From positions 648,001 through 712,000 of the forward strand of contig NC_007406.1 in the NCBI RefSeq assembly GCF_000012725.1: DNA of 64,000 nt, in the 5' to 3' direction. The notes beneath the pieces are model-generated. The model had not been told where the DNA came from. It ran no database searches and was given only the letters and a program-made list of their open reading frames with translations. The translations under genes were made by a program, and so were the position numbers. Source of the stretch: Nitrobacter winogradskyi Nb-255. Lineage in GTDB: Bacteria; Pseudomonadota; Alphaproteobacteria; Rhizobiales; Xanthobacteraceae. Positions 36,948-45,746 of this stretch are shown here, one piece after another (the stretch's first letter is position 1; each line of letters starts with the position of its first letter).

Positions 36948-38672
36948 ATGCACCAACTCATCGGCGACATCACGCTTTGCATCCTGTTTGCCTGGGGTCT
37001 CGGGCTGGCCGCGCATTTTTCCCGGCAGCCGCTGATCCTGGCCTATCTGCTGGCCGGGTTCTTCATCGGCCCGTTCGGAATGGGATTGGTCAAATCGCAG
37101 GAATCGATCCGGACCATTTCCGAACTCGGCCTGATCTTCATGCTGTTCATGATCGGCCTGGAAATCGACCTGAAGAAGATCATGCGCGCGGGGCCGGTGA
37201 TCCTGATCGCCGGCGGCGGCCAGTTGCTCGGGGGCTGCATTCTCGGCGCGCTGTTCTTCGTGATGATCGGTCTGCCGTCCGGCGGGTTCGACGCGCTCTA
37301 TCTCTGCGTCGCGTGTGCGCTCTCGAGTACGGTCATCATCGTCAAGGTGCTTTACGAAAAGCATGAACTCGATACGCTGCCGGGCCGCGTCACGCTCGGC
37401 GTGCTGGTGCTGCAGGACGTCTTCGCGATCCTGTTCCTGGCGGTCCAGCCCAGTCTCGACGATCTTCACATGTCCATTGTCCTGCTCTCGATCGCGCGGG
37501 TCGCCACGCTGGTCGCGACCGCGCTGATCGTCAGCCGCTATGTCCTGCCTTTCCTGTTTCATCAGATCGCGCGCCGGCCCGAACTGGTGCTGCTGGGCGC
37601 GCTGGCGTGGTGCTTCCTGATCGGCGAAATCGCTGAACGGTTGCATCTGTCCCGCGAGATGGGCTCGCTGGTGGCCGGGGTCTCGCTCTCGACCTTCCCC
37701 TACGCGCTCGATGTCACAGCCAAGGTGACGACGCTGCGCGACTTCTTCATCACGCTGTTCTTCGTCGCGCTGGGCATGACCATTCCGATTCCGAACGGAT
37801 CGGTGATCGGGCTCGCGCTGATGATCGCGGCCTTCACCGTGGCGAGCCGTCTCGCCACCACCTTCCTGCCCCTGTACCTGATGAGACAGGGACTGCGCGC
37901 CAGCCTGCTGCCGGCCATCAATCTGGCGCAGATCAGCGAGTTCTCGCTCGTCGTGATTCAAACCGGACTGATTGCAGGTCACATCCAGAGCGAGACGGCG
38001 AGCGCGGCGTCGTTCGCGTTCGTGGTGCTGGCGGTGCTGAGCACGTTCGCCATCGGCCGGAGCGATCAGCTCTCGCGGCAGGCCATCAGGTTTCTGAAGC
38101 GGCTCGGCTTTCGGGATCTCGATCGCCTCCAGGCAGGCGAGGGGGGGCATGGCGCAGGGGCTCATGGCGAGCCGCGACGCATTGTCATTCTTGGATTCTT
38201 CCGGGCCGCCAGCGCGCTGCTGAACGAGATCGAACGCCGGGACGAGGCGATGCTGGACCAGATCGGGGTGGTCGACTTCAATCCGCTGGTGTTCAAGACC
38301 CTCTCCGCCCGCGGCCTGCAAGTCACTTACGGCGACATCAGCAATGTGGATACGCTGGTCCATGCCGGGGTCGGCAGAGCCGAGATCATCATTCTGAGCG
38401 TGCCGGATTCGCTGCTCAAGGGCGCCAATAATGAAAAGCTCGTCCGTCACGTCCGCGCGCTGAACCCGACCGCGAAGATCATCTCGAGGGCGGACCGGTT
38501 ATCGGACGTCGAGGATCAATATGCCGCCGGCGCGGATTACGTGACGCTCACCCGCCTGACCGATGCGCAGGAATTGTTCGCGGCGATCGAGGCTGCGGAA
38601 AACGGACTGCTGGCCGACAAGCGCGCAGAGACCGACGCTCTCCTGGAAGGGCGGCGGGAGGTGCTGCCTTAG
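36948..38672 (+). CDS. CPA2-family cation:proton antiporter with TrkA-N domain
   Basis: 574 residues. About twelve hydrophobic segments over residues 1-380 form a Na/H-exchanger fold (GLIFMLFMIGLEIDLKKIM near 65). A cytoplasmic RCK/TrkA-N nucleotide-binding domain follows (IVILGFFRAASALL near 405; VVDFNPLVF; GDISNVD). This is the KefB/YbaL layout, a K+ or Na+/H+ antiporter controlled by nucleotide or redox state. No ancillary KefG/KefF gene is adjacent. Confidence 0.9.
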   Translation: MHQLIGDITLCILFAWGLGLAAHFSRQPLILAYLLAGFFIGPFGMGLVKSQESIRTISELGLIFMLFMIGLEIDLKKIMRAGPVILIAGGGQLLGGCILGALFFVMIGLPSGGFDALYLCVACALSSTVIIVKVLYEKHELDTLPGRVTLGVLVLQDVFAILFLAVQPSLDDLHMSIVLLSIARVATLVATALIVSRYVLPFLFHQIARRPELVLLGALAWCFLIGEIAERLHLSREMGSLVAGVSLSTFPYALDVTAKVTTLRDFFITLFFVALGMTIPIPNGSVIGLALMIAAFTVASRLATTFLPLYLMRQGLRASLLPAINLAQISEFSLVVIQTGLIAGHIQSETASAASFAFVVLAVLSTFAIGRSDQLSRQAIRFLKRLGFRDLDRLQAGEGGHGAGAHGEPRRIVILGFFRAASALLNEIERRDEAMLDQIGVVDFNPLVFKTLSARGLQVTYGDISNVDTLVHAGVGRAEIIILSVPDSLLKGANNEKLVRHVRALNPTAKIISRADRLSDVEDQYAAGADYVTLTRLTDAQELFAAIEAAENGLLADKRAETDALLEGRREVLP

Positions 38673-38811
38673 CTGATCCAGGCGCGGGGTTCACCCTGCC
38701 GGATCATATATATGATGGCATGGTGGTGCGACCGCTTTTGCGGAGCGCCTCGGTTGCGCCGCCGCCCGCTCTGCGTCATACGAGCTTCCGTCAAACGGGA
38801 ACGCGCGGACC

Positions 38812-39888
38812 ATGCCCCATCCGATACCGGAAATCCTCCAGGCCTTTGCCAACGGCGAAATCGTGGTCGTTACCGACGACGAGGATCGCGAGGGGGAGGG
38901 CGACCTGATCGTCGCGGCCTCGCTCTGCACCGCGGAGAAGATGGCGTTCGTCATCCGGCACACGTCCGGCATCGTTTGCGCGCCGATCACCATGGACGAC
39001 GCGCAGCGGCTGCGGCTCGATCCGATGGTCGCGCATAACGAGTCCAACCATACCACGGCCTTCACCGTCTCGATCGACTACAAGCCGGACGGCGGCACCG
39101 GCATTTCCGCCGAAGAGCGGGCCTCCTGCTGCCGTGCGCTCGCCAATCCCAATTCCGGCGCCAGCGACTTCGCGAGGCCCGGCCACATCTTCCCTCTGAT
39201 CGCGCGCAACGGCGGCGTGCTGCTGCGCGCGGGCCATACCGAAGCGGCGGTCGATCTTTGCAGGCTGGCGAGCCTGCCGCCGGTCGGCGTCATCAGCGAA
39301 CTGATGAACGACGACGGTACGGTGATGAAGGGCGAGCAGGTGGCCCGGTTCGCTGACGCGCATGGGCTCAGGCATGTGACCATCGCCGATATCATCGCGT
39401 ACCGTCAGGCGCGCGAGAAGCTGATCGAACGGGTCTCGGAATTTGCAATCGACAGCCCGATAGGGCCGCTGCAGGGCTATGCCTATCGCTCGCCGTTCGA
39501 TTCCATAGCGCACGTCGCGTTCGTCTATAACGGCATCGGCGACGGCAGGAATGTCCTGACCCGTTTCCACAAATCCAACATCGTGCGCGATATCTTCGCC
39601 GGGCCGAAGCGCATGGAGAATGTGCTCGAACACTTCAGGAGGGACGGCCGTGGCGTGCTGGTCTATCTGAGGGACGGCGCCGCGGGAGTGCCGGTGGCAC
39701 CGCTTCCCGAAGAAGGTTCAGCGGAAGCCGATCGCAACAGGCAATGGCGGGAGGTCGGCGTCGGCGCGCAGATCCTGCGCGATCTCGGGGTGACGTCGAT
39801 CCGGCATCTGACATCGTCGGCGTATGACTACAAGGGACTTTCCGGTTTCGGCATCGAGATCGTTTCGAACGAACACCTTGAAACCTGA
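38812..39888 (+). CDS. ribB: 3,4-dihydroxy-2-butanone-4-phosphate synthase with degenerate RibA domain
   Basis: 358 residues. The N-terminal RibB domain (1-205) has the metal/substrate block DDEDREGEGDLI near residue 23 and TEAAVDLCRLAS, making the four-carbon unit of riboflavin from ribulose 5-phosphate. The C-terminal 150 residues look like GTP cyclohydrolase II, but the zinc-binding cysteines expected after the arm are absent, so this half is probably inactive (a RibBX type). No FMN riboswitch is visible upstream. Confidence 0.9.
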   Translation: MPHPIPEILQAFANGEIVVVTDDEDREGEGDLIVAASLCTAEKMAFVIRHTSGIVCAPITMDDAQRLRLDPMVAHNESNHTTAFTVSIDYKPDGGTGISAEERASCCRALANPNSGASDFARPGHIFPLIARNGGVLLRAGHTEAAVDLCRLASLPPVGVISELMNDDGTVMKGEQVARFADAHGLRHVTIADIIAYRQAREKLIERVSEFAIDSPIGPLQGYAYRSPFDSIAHVAFVYNGIGDGRNVLTRFHKSNIVRDIFAGPKRMENVLEHFRRDGRGVLVYLRDGAAGVPVAPLPEEGSAEADRNRQWREVGVGAQILRDLGVTSIRHLTSSAYDYKGLSGFGIEIVSNEHLET

Positions 39889-39976
39889 CGGTGGCTGCAG
39901 CGTTGGATTACGGATATACTTTCATCGATCGTGACCTTGCCGACATCGGTATCCGGAACGGCGTGAAGGGATTGTC

Positions 39977-41191
39977 ATGAGTGTTCGTCCGCAGAGCAAG
40001 GACAAGCCCGCGCCGGTCAGTTTCCAATGGGATGATCCGTTCAGGCTGGACGATCAGTTGACCGAAGACGAGCGCATGATCCGCGACACCGCGCGGGCCT
40101 ATGCGCAGGACAAGCTGCTGCCACGCATCGTTAAAGCCTATCAGGACGAGAAGACCGACCGCGAGATCTTCAATGAGATGGGCGAGCTTGGTCTGAACGG
40201 CATCACCCTTCCGCAGGAGTATGGCTGCGCGGATGCCAGCTACGTCGCTTATGGCCTCGTCGCGCGCGAGATCGAGCGCGTGGACTCCGGTTATCGCTCG
40301 ATGAATTCGGTGCAGTCCTCGCTGGTGATGTATCCGATCTATGCCTATGGCGACGAGAATCAGCGCAAGAAGTATCTTCCCCGGCTCGCGACCGGGGAAT
40401 GGGTCGGCTGTTTCGGACTGACCGAACCGGACGCCGGTTCTGATCCCGGCGGCATGAAAAGCCGCGCTGAGAAAGTGTCGGACGGCTATCGGCTGACCGG
40501 TTCGAAGACGTGGATCTCCAACGCGCCGATCGCGGATTTGTTCGTAGTCTGGGCAAGGTCGGCGGCGCATGACAACCAGATCCGCGGCTTCGTGCTCGAA
40601 AAGGGAATGAAGGGCCTCTCCGCTCCGAAGATCGGCGGCAAGCTCAGCCTGCGGGCGTCGGTCACCGGCGAGATCGTGATGGATGGCGTCGTGGTGCCGG
40701 AGGAGAACCTGCTGCCGAACGTATCCGGACTGAAAGGCCCGTTCGGTTGCCTGAACCGCGCGCGCTACGGCATTTCGTGGGGCGTGATGGGCGCGGCGGA
40801 AGACTGCATGCACCGCGCGCGGACGTACGTGCTCGAACGAAAGCAGTTCGGCCGCCCGCTGGCGGCGGCGCAACTGGTGCAGAAGAAGCTCGCGGACATG
40901 CAGACCGATATCGCGCTTGGGCTTCAAGCTACCTTGCGCATCGGACGGTTGATGGACGAGGGCAGGATGACGCCGGAAATGATCTCCATCATCAAGCGCA
41001 ACAATTGCGGCAAGGCGCTCGATATCGCGCGGGCCGCGCGCGATATGCACGGCGGCAACGGGATTCAGATCGAATATCATGTGATGCGCCACGCCGCGAA
41101 CCTTGAGGCCGTCAATACGTATGAAGGCACCCACGACGTCCATGCGCTGGTGCTAGGCCGCGCCATCACCGGCATCCCGGCGTTTTCCTAA
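39977..41191 (+). CDS. gcdH: Glutaryl-CoA dehydrogenase (acyl-CoA dehydrogenase family)
   Basis: 404 residues. FAD enzyme that would dehydrogenate and decarboxylate glutaryl-CoA to crotonyl-CoA in lysine/tryptophan breakdown. Family blocks: [18 protein letters not shown] near residue 150, [15 protein letters not shown], and the catalytic Glu in [20 protein letters not shown] near 380. The N-terminal segment with FQWDDPF is typical of the glutaryl branch. It is the last gene before the RiPP cassette. Confidence 0.9.
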   Translation: MSVRPQSKDKPAPVSFQWDDPFRLDDQLTEDERMIRDTARAYAQDKLLPRIVKAYQDEKTDREIFNEMGELGLNGITLPQEYGCADASYVAYGLVAREIERVDSGYRSMNSVQSSLVMYPIYAYGDENQRKKYLPRLATGEWVGCFGLTEPDAGSDPGGMKSRAEKVSDGYRLTGSKTWISNAPIADLFVVWARSAAHDNQIRGFVLEKGMKGLSAPKIGGKLSLRASVTGEIVMDGVVVPEENLLPNVSGLKGPFGCLNRARYGISWGVMGAAEDCMHRARTYVLERKQFGRPLAAAQLVQKKLADMQTDIALGLQATLRIGRLMDEGRMTPEMISIIKRNNCGKALDIARAARDMHGGNGIQIEYHVMRHAANLEAVNTYEGTHDVHALVLGRAITGIPAFS

Positions 41192-41293
41192 AGTCGTATC
41201 CCGGTTCTCCGATCCGTCACGCACGGGCCTGGACGCCGCCCGCCATTTTTTTGCCATAGCTGTGATCGGGGGGTGGCAGGGGAACATTCATTC

Positions 41294-41413
41294 ATGGCAG
41301 AACGTCTTCCTCTGCTTCGGCCAAGCGGGTTGGGGGCAACCAACCGGGTCGCCGCCGCGGGAGAGCTTTTCGTGCGTTCGCAAGAGAAACTTTCACAGGA
41401 GAAGATCGAATGA
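41294..41413 (+). CDS. Possible 39-residue leader ORF overlapping the precursor start
   Basis: ATG at 41294 follows AGGGGAA by about 9 bases and the frame runs 39 codons to a TGA at 41411-41413, which overlaps the precursor ATG (ATGA). The product would begin MAERLPLLRPSGLG and end QEKIE and has no recognised motif. The overlap would couple translation of the two ORFs. It could equally be a chance frame in the 5' leader. Confidence 0.3.
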   Translation: MAERLPLLRPSGLGATNRVAAAGELFVRSQEKLSQEKIE

Positions 41414-41640
41414 GACAGCAGACCGGTAGCGAACCGTCCAGCCAGCAGCTGGCGTTCGTGATGCTGAACGCCCGTCCCGTGGACATGGACGTGGCGGACG
41501 CTGAGTCGGAGGGGTACTATGATCCGATGAGCCAGACCTGGATTGCTCCGCTCCACGCCCAGATCAGCAGCACCTACAGTACTCACCGCACGGCCGGCGG
41601 CGCGACCTCCAGCGACACGACCCATCGGCGGGACGACTAG
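41410..41640 (+). CDS. Putative ATP-grasp-modified RiPP precursor peptide
   Basis: 76 residues; start supported by AGGAGAAG at 41397-41404. The N-terminal part looks like a leader, with LAFVMLNARPVDMDV (14-28) and YYDPMSQTW (36-44). The C-terminal part (about 46-76) is a core rich in Ser/Thr (11) with acidic residues D69, D75 and D76, the acceptors and donors needed for side-chain ester links. The ARP...YDPxxQ spelling recalls, from memory, the actinobacterial ATP-grasp target peptides (TIGR04186). The adjacent ligase and exporter genes support the call. Confidence 0.75.
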   Translation: MRQQTGSEPSSQQLAFVMLNARPVDMDVADAESEGYYDPMSQTWIAPLHAQISSTYSTHRTAGGATSSDTTHRRDD

Positions 41641-41694
41641 CCTGTCCAGCCACCGCGCCGCTGGCCGGCGCGGTGGCTTCTCCGGCATCGCGCC

Positions 41695-42669
41695 ATGAGC
41701 GAAACCAGCCCAATCCTCATCATCACGGCGAAGCTCGACACTCACGCGGATGCCGTCATCAGCGAGTTGAAGGCGCGTGGGCAGCCGTTCTTCCGCCTGA
41801 ACACCGACGATTTTCACACCGAGTACAAGACCGTGCTGCGTTCCGGCGATCGCAGTGTAACGTTCGAGGACATCTGGGGCCGCTCGGTCCGTTTTCCGCA
41901 TGATGTTCACGCGATATGGCACCGCAAGCCGATCGAATCGAACAATCCGCCGGGCGTGGAGGAGTGCGGCACCGCGGATATGATCCAGGGCGAGACGCTG
42001 GAGCTTCTCAACTCGCTGAGCTGCTTCCACGACCGGCCCTGGTACAACAACCCCGAGAGCAACCGGGTGTCGCAGCGCAAGTTTCCCCAGCTCTGCCTGG
42101 CGAGCGAGCTTGGCTTCCGGGTGCCGCGCACCCTGATCACCAACGACCCCGGAGAGGCTCGGCGCTTTGCCGCTCAGACGCAGGGCAGCATCCTGTGCAA
42201 GGCGATGAAGGAGGCGGGTTACTCGACCCCGAACGGATCGTATTTCATCTTTTCGCGCCAGGTCGGCCAGGATGAATTCGACGCACACGCCGACCGCATC
42301 GCGCTGTGCCCCACGCTGCTCCAGGAGTACATCGAGAAGGCCTACGAACTGCGCGTCACCGTCATCGGCGATGTGGTGTTCGCCTGCCGGCTGGATTCCC
42401 AGGCCGACGAGGCGGCCAGGATCGACTGGCGGATGGTGACGCCGGACCGGATCGCCCACAGCATGGTGACCCTGGACAACAAGGTCGAGGCTGCGCTCAA
42501 GGCGATGATGCGGCGCTTCGGCCTGCGTTTCGGCGCCTTCGACCTGATCGTGACGCCCGAGGGCGAGACCGTGTTCGTCGAACTCAACCCCAATGGCCAG
42601 TGGTACTGGATCGAGTTGACCACCGGCGCGCCGATGGCGTCCGCCATGGCCGACCTCCTGAAATCCTGA
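41695..42669 (+). CDS. MvdD-like ATP-grasp ribosomal peptide maturase
   Basis: 324 residues. An N-terminal pre-ATP-grasp domain (1-110) with WHRKP at 75-79 precedes an ATP-grasp fold. ATP/Mg-binding blocks are LLQEYIEKAYELRV (208-221), FDLIVTPEGETVFVE (282-296) and ELNPNGQWYWIEL (296-308). This matches graspetide ligases (MvdC/MvdD, TIGR04187-like), which form ester or amide links between side chains of a precursor peptide. It begins 54 bases after the precursor and ends 4 bases before the exporter gene. Confidence 0.88.
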   Translation: MSETSPILIITAKLDTHADAVISELKARGQPFFRLNTDDFHTEYKTVLRSGDRSVTFEDIWGRSVRFPHDVHAIWHRKPIESNNPPGVEECGTADMIQGETLELLNSLSCFHDRPWYNNPESNRVSQRKFPQLCLASELGFRVPRTLITNDPGEARRFAAQTQGSILCKAMKEAGYSTPNGSYFIFSRQVGQDEFDAHADRIALCPTLLQEYIEKAYELRVTVIGDVVFACRLDSQADEAARIDWRMVTPDRIAHSMVTLDNKVEAALKAMMRRFGLRFGAFDLIVTPEGETVFVELNPNGQWYWIELTTGAPMASAMADLLKS

Positions 42670-42673
42670 TTCC

Positions 42674-44395
42674 ATGAACGCCTGGGACGCTCTGGTCGAA
42701 GGCCGCCTGGGAAGCGGGCCCAGGGCGTTCTGGGAACTGTACCGCGAAGCCTGCCGCGCCGAGGCCGGCCGGTTCGCGCCCGCGATCGCCGCCTCGCTCG
42801 CGCTCGGCCTGCTCGCGGTGCTGCCGCCGATCCTCATCGCGCAACTGATCGACCGGGCGGAGGCGGGGGTCGGCGCGATGGGCCTGCTCGCGCTCGGCGT
42901 GCTCGCCGCCTTCGCGGCGCTCGCGCTGCTGGACGCGGGCCTGACCTGGCTGCGTCACCGCTTCACCATCGCCGCGCAGGTCCGGCTGCGAGCGCGCATC
43001 GCCCCGGCGCTGCTGATCACCGGCCTGCGGTTGCCGCTGCATAAGCTTCGGGACAACAGCCGCGCCACCATGATGCGCTCGTTCGACGACCTCGATGAGA
43101 CGCTCGGCTTCATCGCCGGCACCATGCCGGAGTTCGTCACGGCGGCGATCCTGGCGGCGAGCTATGCTGTGCTGCTGCTGGTGGTCCATCCGCTGCTCGC
43201 CGTGGTGTCGCTCGGCGCAACGGCGCTCGCTTTTGTAACGGCGGCCGTGCTGGCGCGGCGCAGCCGGAACGCCTTTGCGTCCTGGATTCTCGACCGGGAC
43301 CGCGCTTTCACCGTGATCGTCGAAGCCTTTGCCTCGCTCCTGACGATTAAATCGATGAACGCCCATCGCGCGATCGCGGACCGTTTCGCGGACAAGCTGA
43401 AGGCGGAGAACGCAAGCCTGGCGGCGATGCGCCAGCGCATCGCCGACACGGAGGCCGCGAGCCGCGGATGGCTGACCTTCGTCCCCGGGATCGTGGTCGT
43501 CGTGGGTGTCTGGATGGTGAGCCGGGGCGAGCTTAGCATCGGCGAACTGGTGTTGTTCCTCACGGTCTCGGCGTCGCTGTCCGGGCCGGTCGGCAGCATG
43601 TGCACGCACTGGGAGGCGGCGCAGCGCACCATGGCCGCAATTGCGCGCATCGCCGAACTGCGCGCCGCGGAGCTCGAGGACCTGGATGCTGACTCGGGCC
43701 GGGACTGGAGCCCCGATGCCGGGCTCTCGCTCGCAGGCGTCGGCCATCGCTATGCGGCGGACGCCGCTCCCGTGCTGCGGGCCGTCGATCTCGCGCTCGA
43801 TTCGGGATCGCACATCGCCGTCACCGGCCGGTCGGGCGGCGGCAAGACCACGCTCGCGCACATCGTCGCAAGATTCATGCAGCCGAGCGAGGGTGCTGTG
43901 CTCGCCGGCGCGGCCGACGCCGCGGGCATCGGCCTGACCCCCTACCGCCGCCGCGTCCTGATGCTGCCGCACGAGACGGAGATTTTCAGCGCCAGCATCG
44001 CCGACAACGTCACCCTGTGGGACCGCTCCTTCTGCCTTCCGGAAGTCATGGAAGCGCTGCGGATCGCCGGCCTTGGGGAGGTCGTGGACGGACTGCCCCG
44101 CAGACATGACACGCCTCTGTCCGCCGACGGCGAGCCGCTCTCGGCGGGTCAGCGCCAGCGCCTGGGGATCGCCCGCGCCCTGATCCGGCGTCCCGACGTG
44201 CTGATCCTCGACGAGGCCACCTCGTCGCTCGACCCGCAGACCGAGGCCGAGGTGATCGCGAACGTCCGCGCGGTCATGCAGGGCCGCACGCTGATCGTTA
44301 TCACCCACCGCGAGGAACTGGCTGCGCGCTTCGGCCGACGGCTCGCGGTCAAGGGCGGCGGCGCGGCCTATCTGCCGGGTTTGGAGCCCGGCTGA
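42674..44395 (+). CDS. ABC exporter (fused permease and ATPase) of the RiPP cassette
   Basis: 573 residues. Residues 1-325 are a type I exporter membrane domain with about six hydrophobic segments. The ATPase has Walker A GRSGGGKT (385-392), signature LSAGQ (489-493) and Walker B LILDE (510-514). The Q-loop position reads LPHETEIF, with His433 where Gln is usual. There is no N-terminal C39 peptidase, so leader removal would need another protease. The gene is notably GC-rich (46 of 60 bases at 42781-42840), suggesting acquisition. Confidence 0.9.
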   Translation: MNAWDALVEGRLGSGPRAFWELYREACRAEAGRFAPAIAASLALGLLAVLPPILIAQLIDRAEAGVGAMGLLALGVLAAFAALALLDAGLTWLRHRFTIAAQVRLRARIAPALLITGLRLPLHKLRDNSRATMMRSFDDLDETLGFIAGTMPEFVTAAILAASYAVLLLVVHPLLAVVSLGATALAFVTAAVLARRSRNAFASWILDRDRAFTVIVEAFASLLTIKSMNAHRAIADRFADKLKAENASLAAMRQRIADTEAASRGWLTFVPGIVVVVGVWMVSRGELSIGELVLFLTVSASLSGPVGSMCTHWEAAQRTMAAIARIAELRAAELEDLDADSGRDWSPDAGLSLAGVGHRYAADAAPVLRAVDLALDSGSHIAVTGRSGGGKTTLAHIVARFMQPSEGAVLAGAADAAGIGLTPYRRRVLMLPHETEIFSASIADNVTLWDRSFCLPEVMEALRIAGLGEVVDGLPRRHDTPLSADGEPLSAGQRQRLGIARALIRRPDVLILDEATSSLDPQTEAEVIANVRAVMQGRTLIVITHREELAARFGRRLAVKGGGAAYLPGLEPG

Positions 44396-44825
44396 CCGGT
44401 CAGGCCGAGCCGCGTGCGGCGGCGAGATCGAGGGGTGCGGCAGTCATCCGAACTTGCGCTGTCCTTCGACCGGCTGATTCCTCGGTCCGGTCGAACAAGG
44501 GGATATTTGGCGACGCCGGATTGTGTGCGATGGATGCCTGCGCCTAGAGCGGGATGAGGAAAAGTGTGTAGCGGTTTTCCGCCCGCATCCCGCTCTAAAA
44601 TGTTGGAATCGATCACGTTCATGGTTTTGAATCGATTCGATCCAAAACCATCGTGATCTAGAGCATGATCCGATCAAGTTGAATCGGACCATGCTCTAGA
44701 AATGGTTGTCTGGTCGCATTTTCTTGCGGCGAACCGGTATCCACTTCGCCGGAAAATGCTCTAAGGCGAAATCGTCGAACATTCCGCTGGACGATTTGTC
44801 CGGCAATGACGGCTTGGGTCAGTTC
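44396..44825. other. Intergenic region between RiPP exporter and MBL gene
   Basis: 430 bases with no supported gene. The first 150 bases show nothing recognisable; the rest is the composite palindrome array at 44546-44764 and a short leader of the MBL gene. Confidence 0.6.
44546..44764. repeat. Composite array of three palindromic repeats
   Basis: First: TAGAGCGGGATG...CATCCCGCTCTA (44546-44597). Second: an inverted repeat with arms GATCACG and CGTGATC around two ATGGTTTTG/CCAAAACCAT arms (about 44611-44658). Third: GAGCATGATCCGATCAAG... to GGAAAATGCTCTAA (44661-44764), 103/104 identical to 53421-53524. It marks the right border of the RiPP cassette. Confidence 0.8.
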
Positions 44826-45743
44826 ATGTCCGACACCGAAGACATTCCCTTCAACCGGGATTTTCCGTTGAAGCCAGGCGTTGCCGAGGAAGTCATGCCT
44901 GGGGTCCGTCGCGTGCTGTGCGATAATCCCGGTCCTTTCACCTTCACGGGAACGGTGAGCTACATTGTCGGGCGAGGCAAGGTGGCGATCATCGATCCCG
45001 GCCCTGACAGCGAGGCTCATGCGCGGGCGCTGCTCGATGCGGTGAGGGGCGAGACCGTGACGCACATCTTCGTCACCCACACCCACAAGGATCATTCTCC
45101 CAATGCGGCGCGCATCAAGGCCGCCACGGGCGCGCGGGTTTATGCCGAGGGGCCGCATCGCGCCTCGCGCCCGCGCTTTGAAAGCGAAAAGCACAAGCCG
45201 GAATCGGGCGCGGATCGCGGCTTTGATCCGGACGTCCGGCTTGGCGACGGCGACGGCGTGACGGGCGAGGGATGGGCGCTGGAAGCCGTGACCACGCCGG
45301 GCCATACCGTCAACCACATGGCCTTTGCGTGGAAGGATCGCAGTGTTCTTTTCGCCGGCGACCACGTCATGGGCTGGTCCACCTCGATCGTGGCGCCGCC
45401 GGACGGTTCGATGACGGACTACATGGCGTCGCTCGAAAAACTCTCGATGCGCGACGAGCACCTGTATTTCGCCGGTCATGGCCCGGAGATCCGGGATGCG
45501 CCCCGCTTCGTGCGCTTCCTTGCGCGGCATCGCAGGGCGCGCGAGGTTTCGATCCTGCATCGATTGGCGAAAGGCGAGGCCGATATCGCGACTTTGGTTC
45601 GCGCCATCTATATCGGGCTCGACTCGCGGTTGTCCGGCGCCGCCGGCTATTCGGTGCTTGCGCATCTGGAGGATCTGGTGGCGCGCGGCCTCGTGCTCAC
45701 GGATGGCGATCCCGTCATCGAAGGGCGCTACTGGCTTGCTTGA
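44826..45743 (+). CDS. MBL-fold metallo-hydrolase (LACTB2/glyoxalase II-like)
   Basis: 305 residues from ATG 44826; an in-frame ATG at 44706 lies inside the repeat array and is rejected. The zinc-binding motif FVTHTHKDHS lies near residue 82, with downstream His in TTPGHTVNHM and FAGDHVMGW and a C-terminal winged-helix segment. Such proteins hydrolyse thioesters or nucleic acids; the substrate is not predictable. The gene is convergent with the DUF1499 gene, 3 bases apart. Confidence 0.87.
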   Translation: MSDTEDIPFNRDFPLKPGVAEEVMPGVRRVLCDNPGPFTFTGTVSYIVGRGKVAIIDPGPDSEAHARALLDAVRGETVTHIFVTHTHKDHSPNAARIKAATGARVYAEGPHRASRPRFESEKHKPESGADRGFDPDVRLGDGDGVTGEGWALEAVTTPGHTVNHMAFAWKDRSVLFAGDHVMGWSTSIVAPPDGSMTDYMASLEKLSMRDEHLYFAGHGPEIRDAPRFVRFLARHRRAREVSILHRLAKGEADIATLVRAIYIGLDSRLSGAAGYSVLAHLEDLVARGLVLTDGDPVIEGRYWLA

Positions 45744-45746
45744 GGC

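Noticed and set aside
36849-38450. 533-codon minus-strand frame opposite the antiporter, running into the tRNA-Met
   Set aside because: Charged low-complexity translation typical of antisense frames, and it overlaps a clear antiporter gene.
38673-38811. Possible FMN riboswitch before ribB
   Set aside because: I looked for the conserved RFN blocks (AGGGGC and the paired arms) and did not find them.
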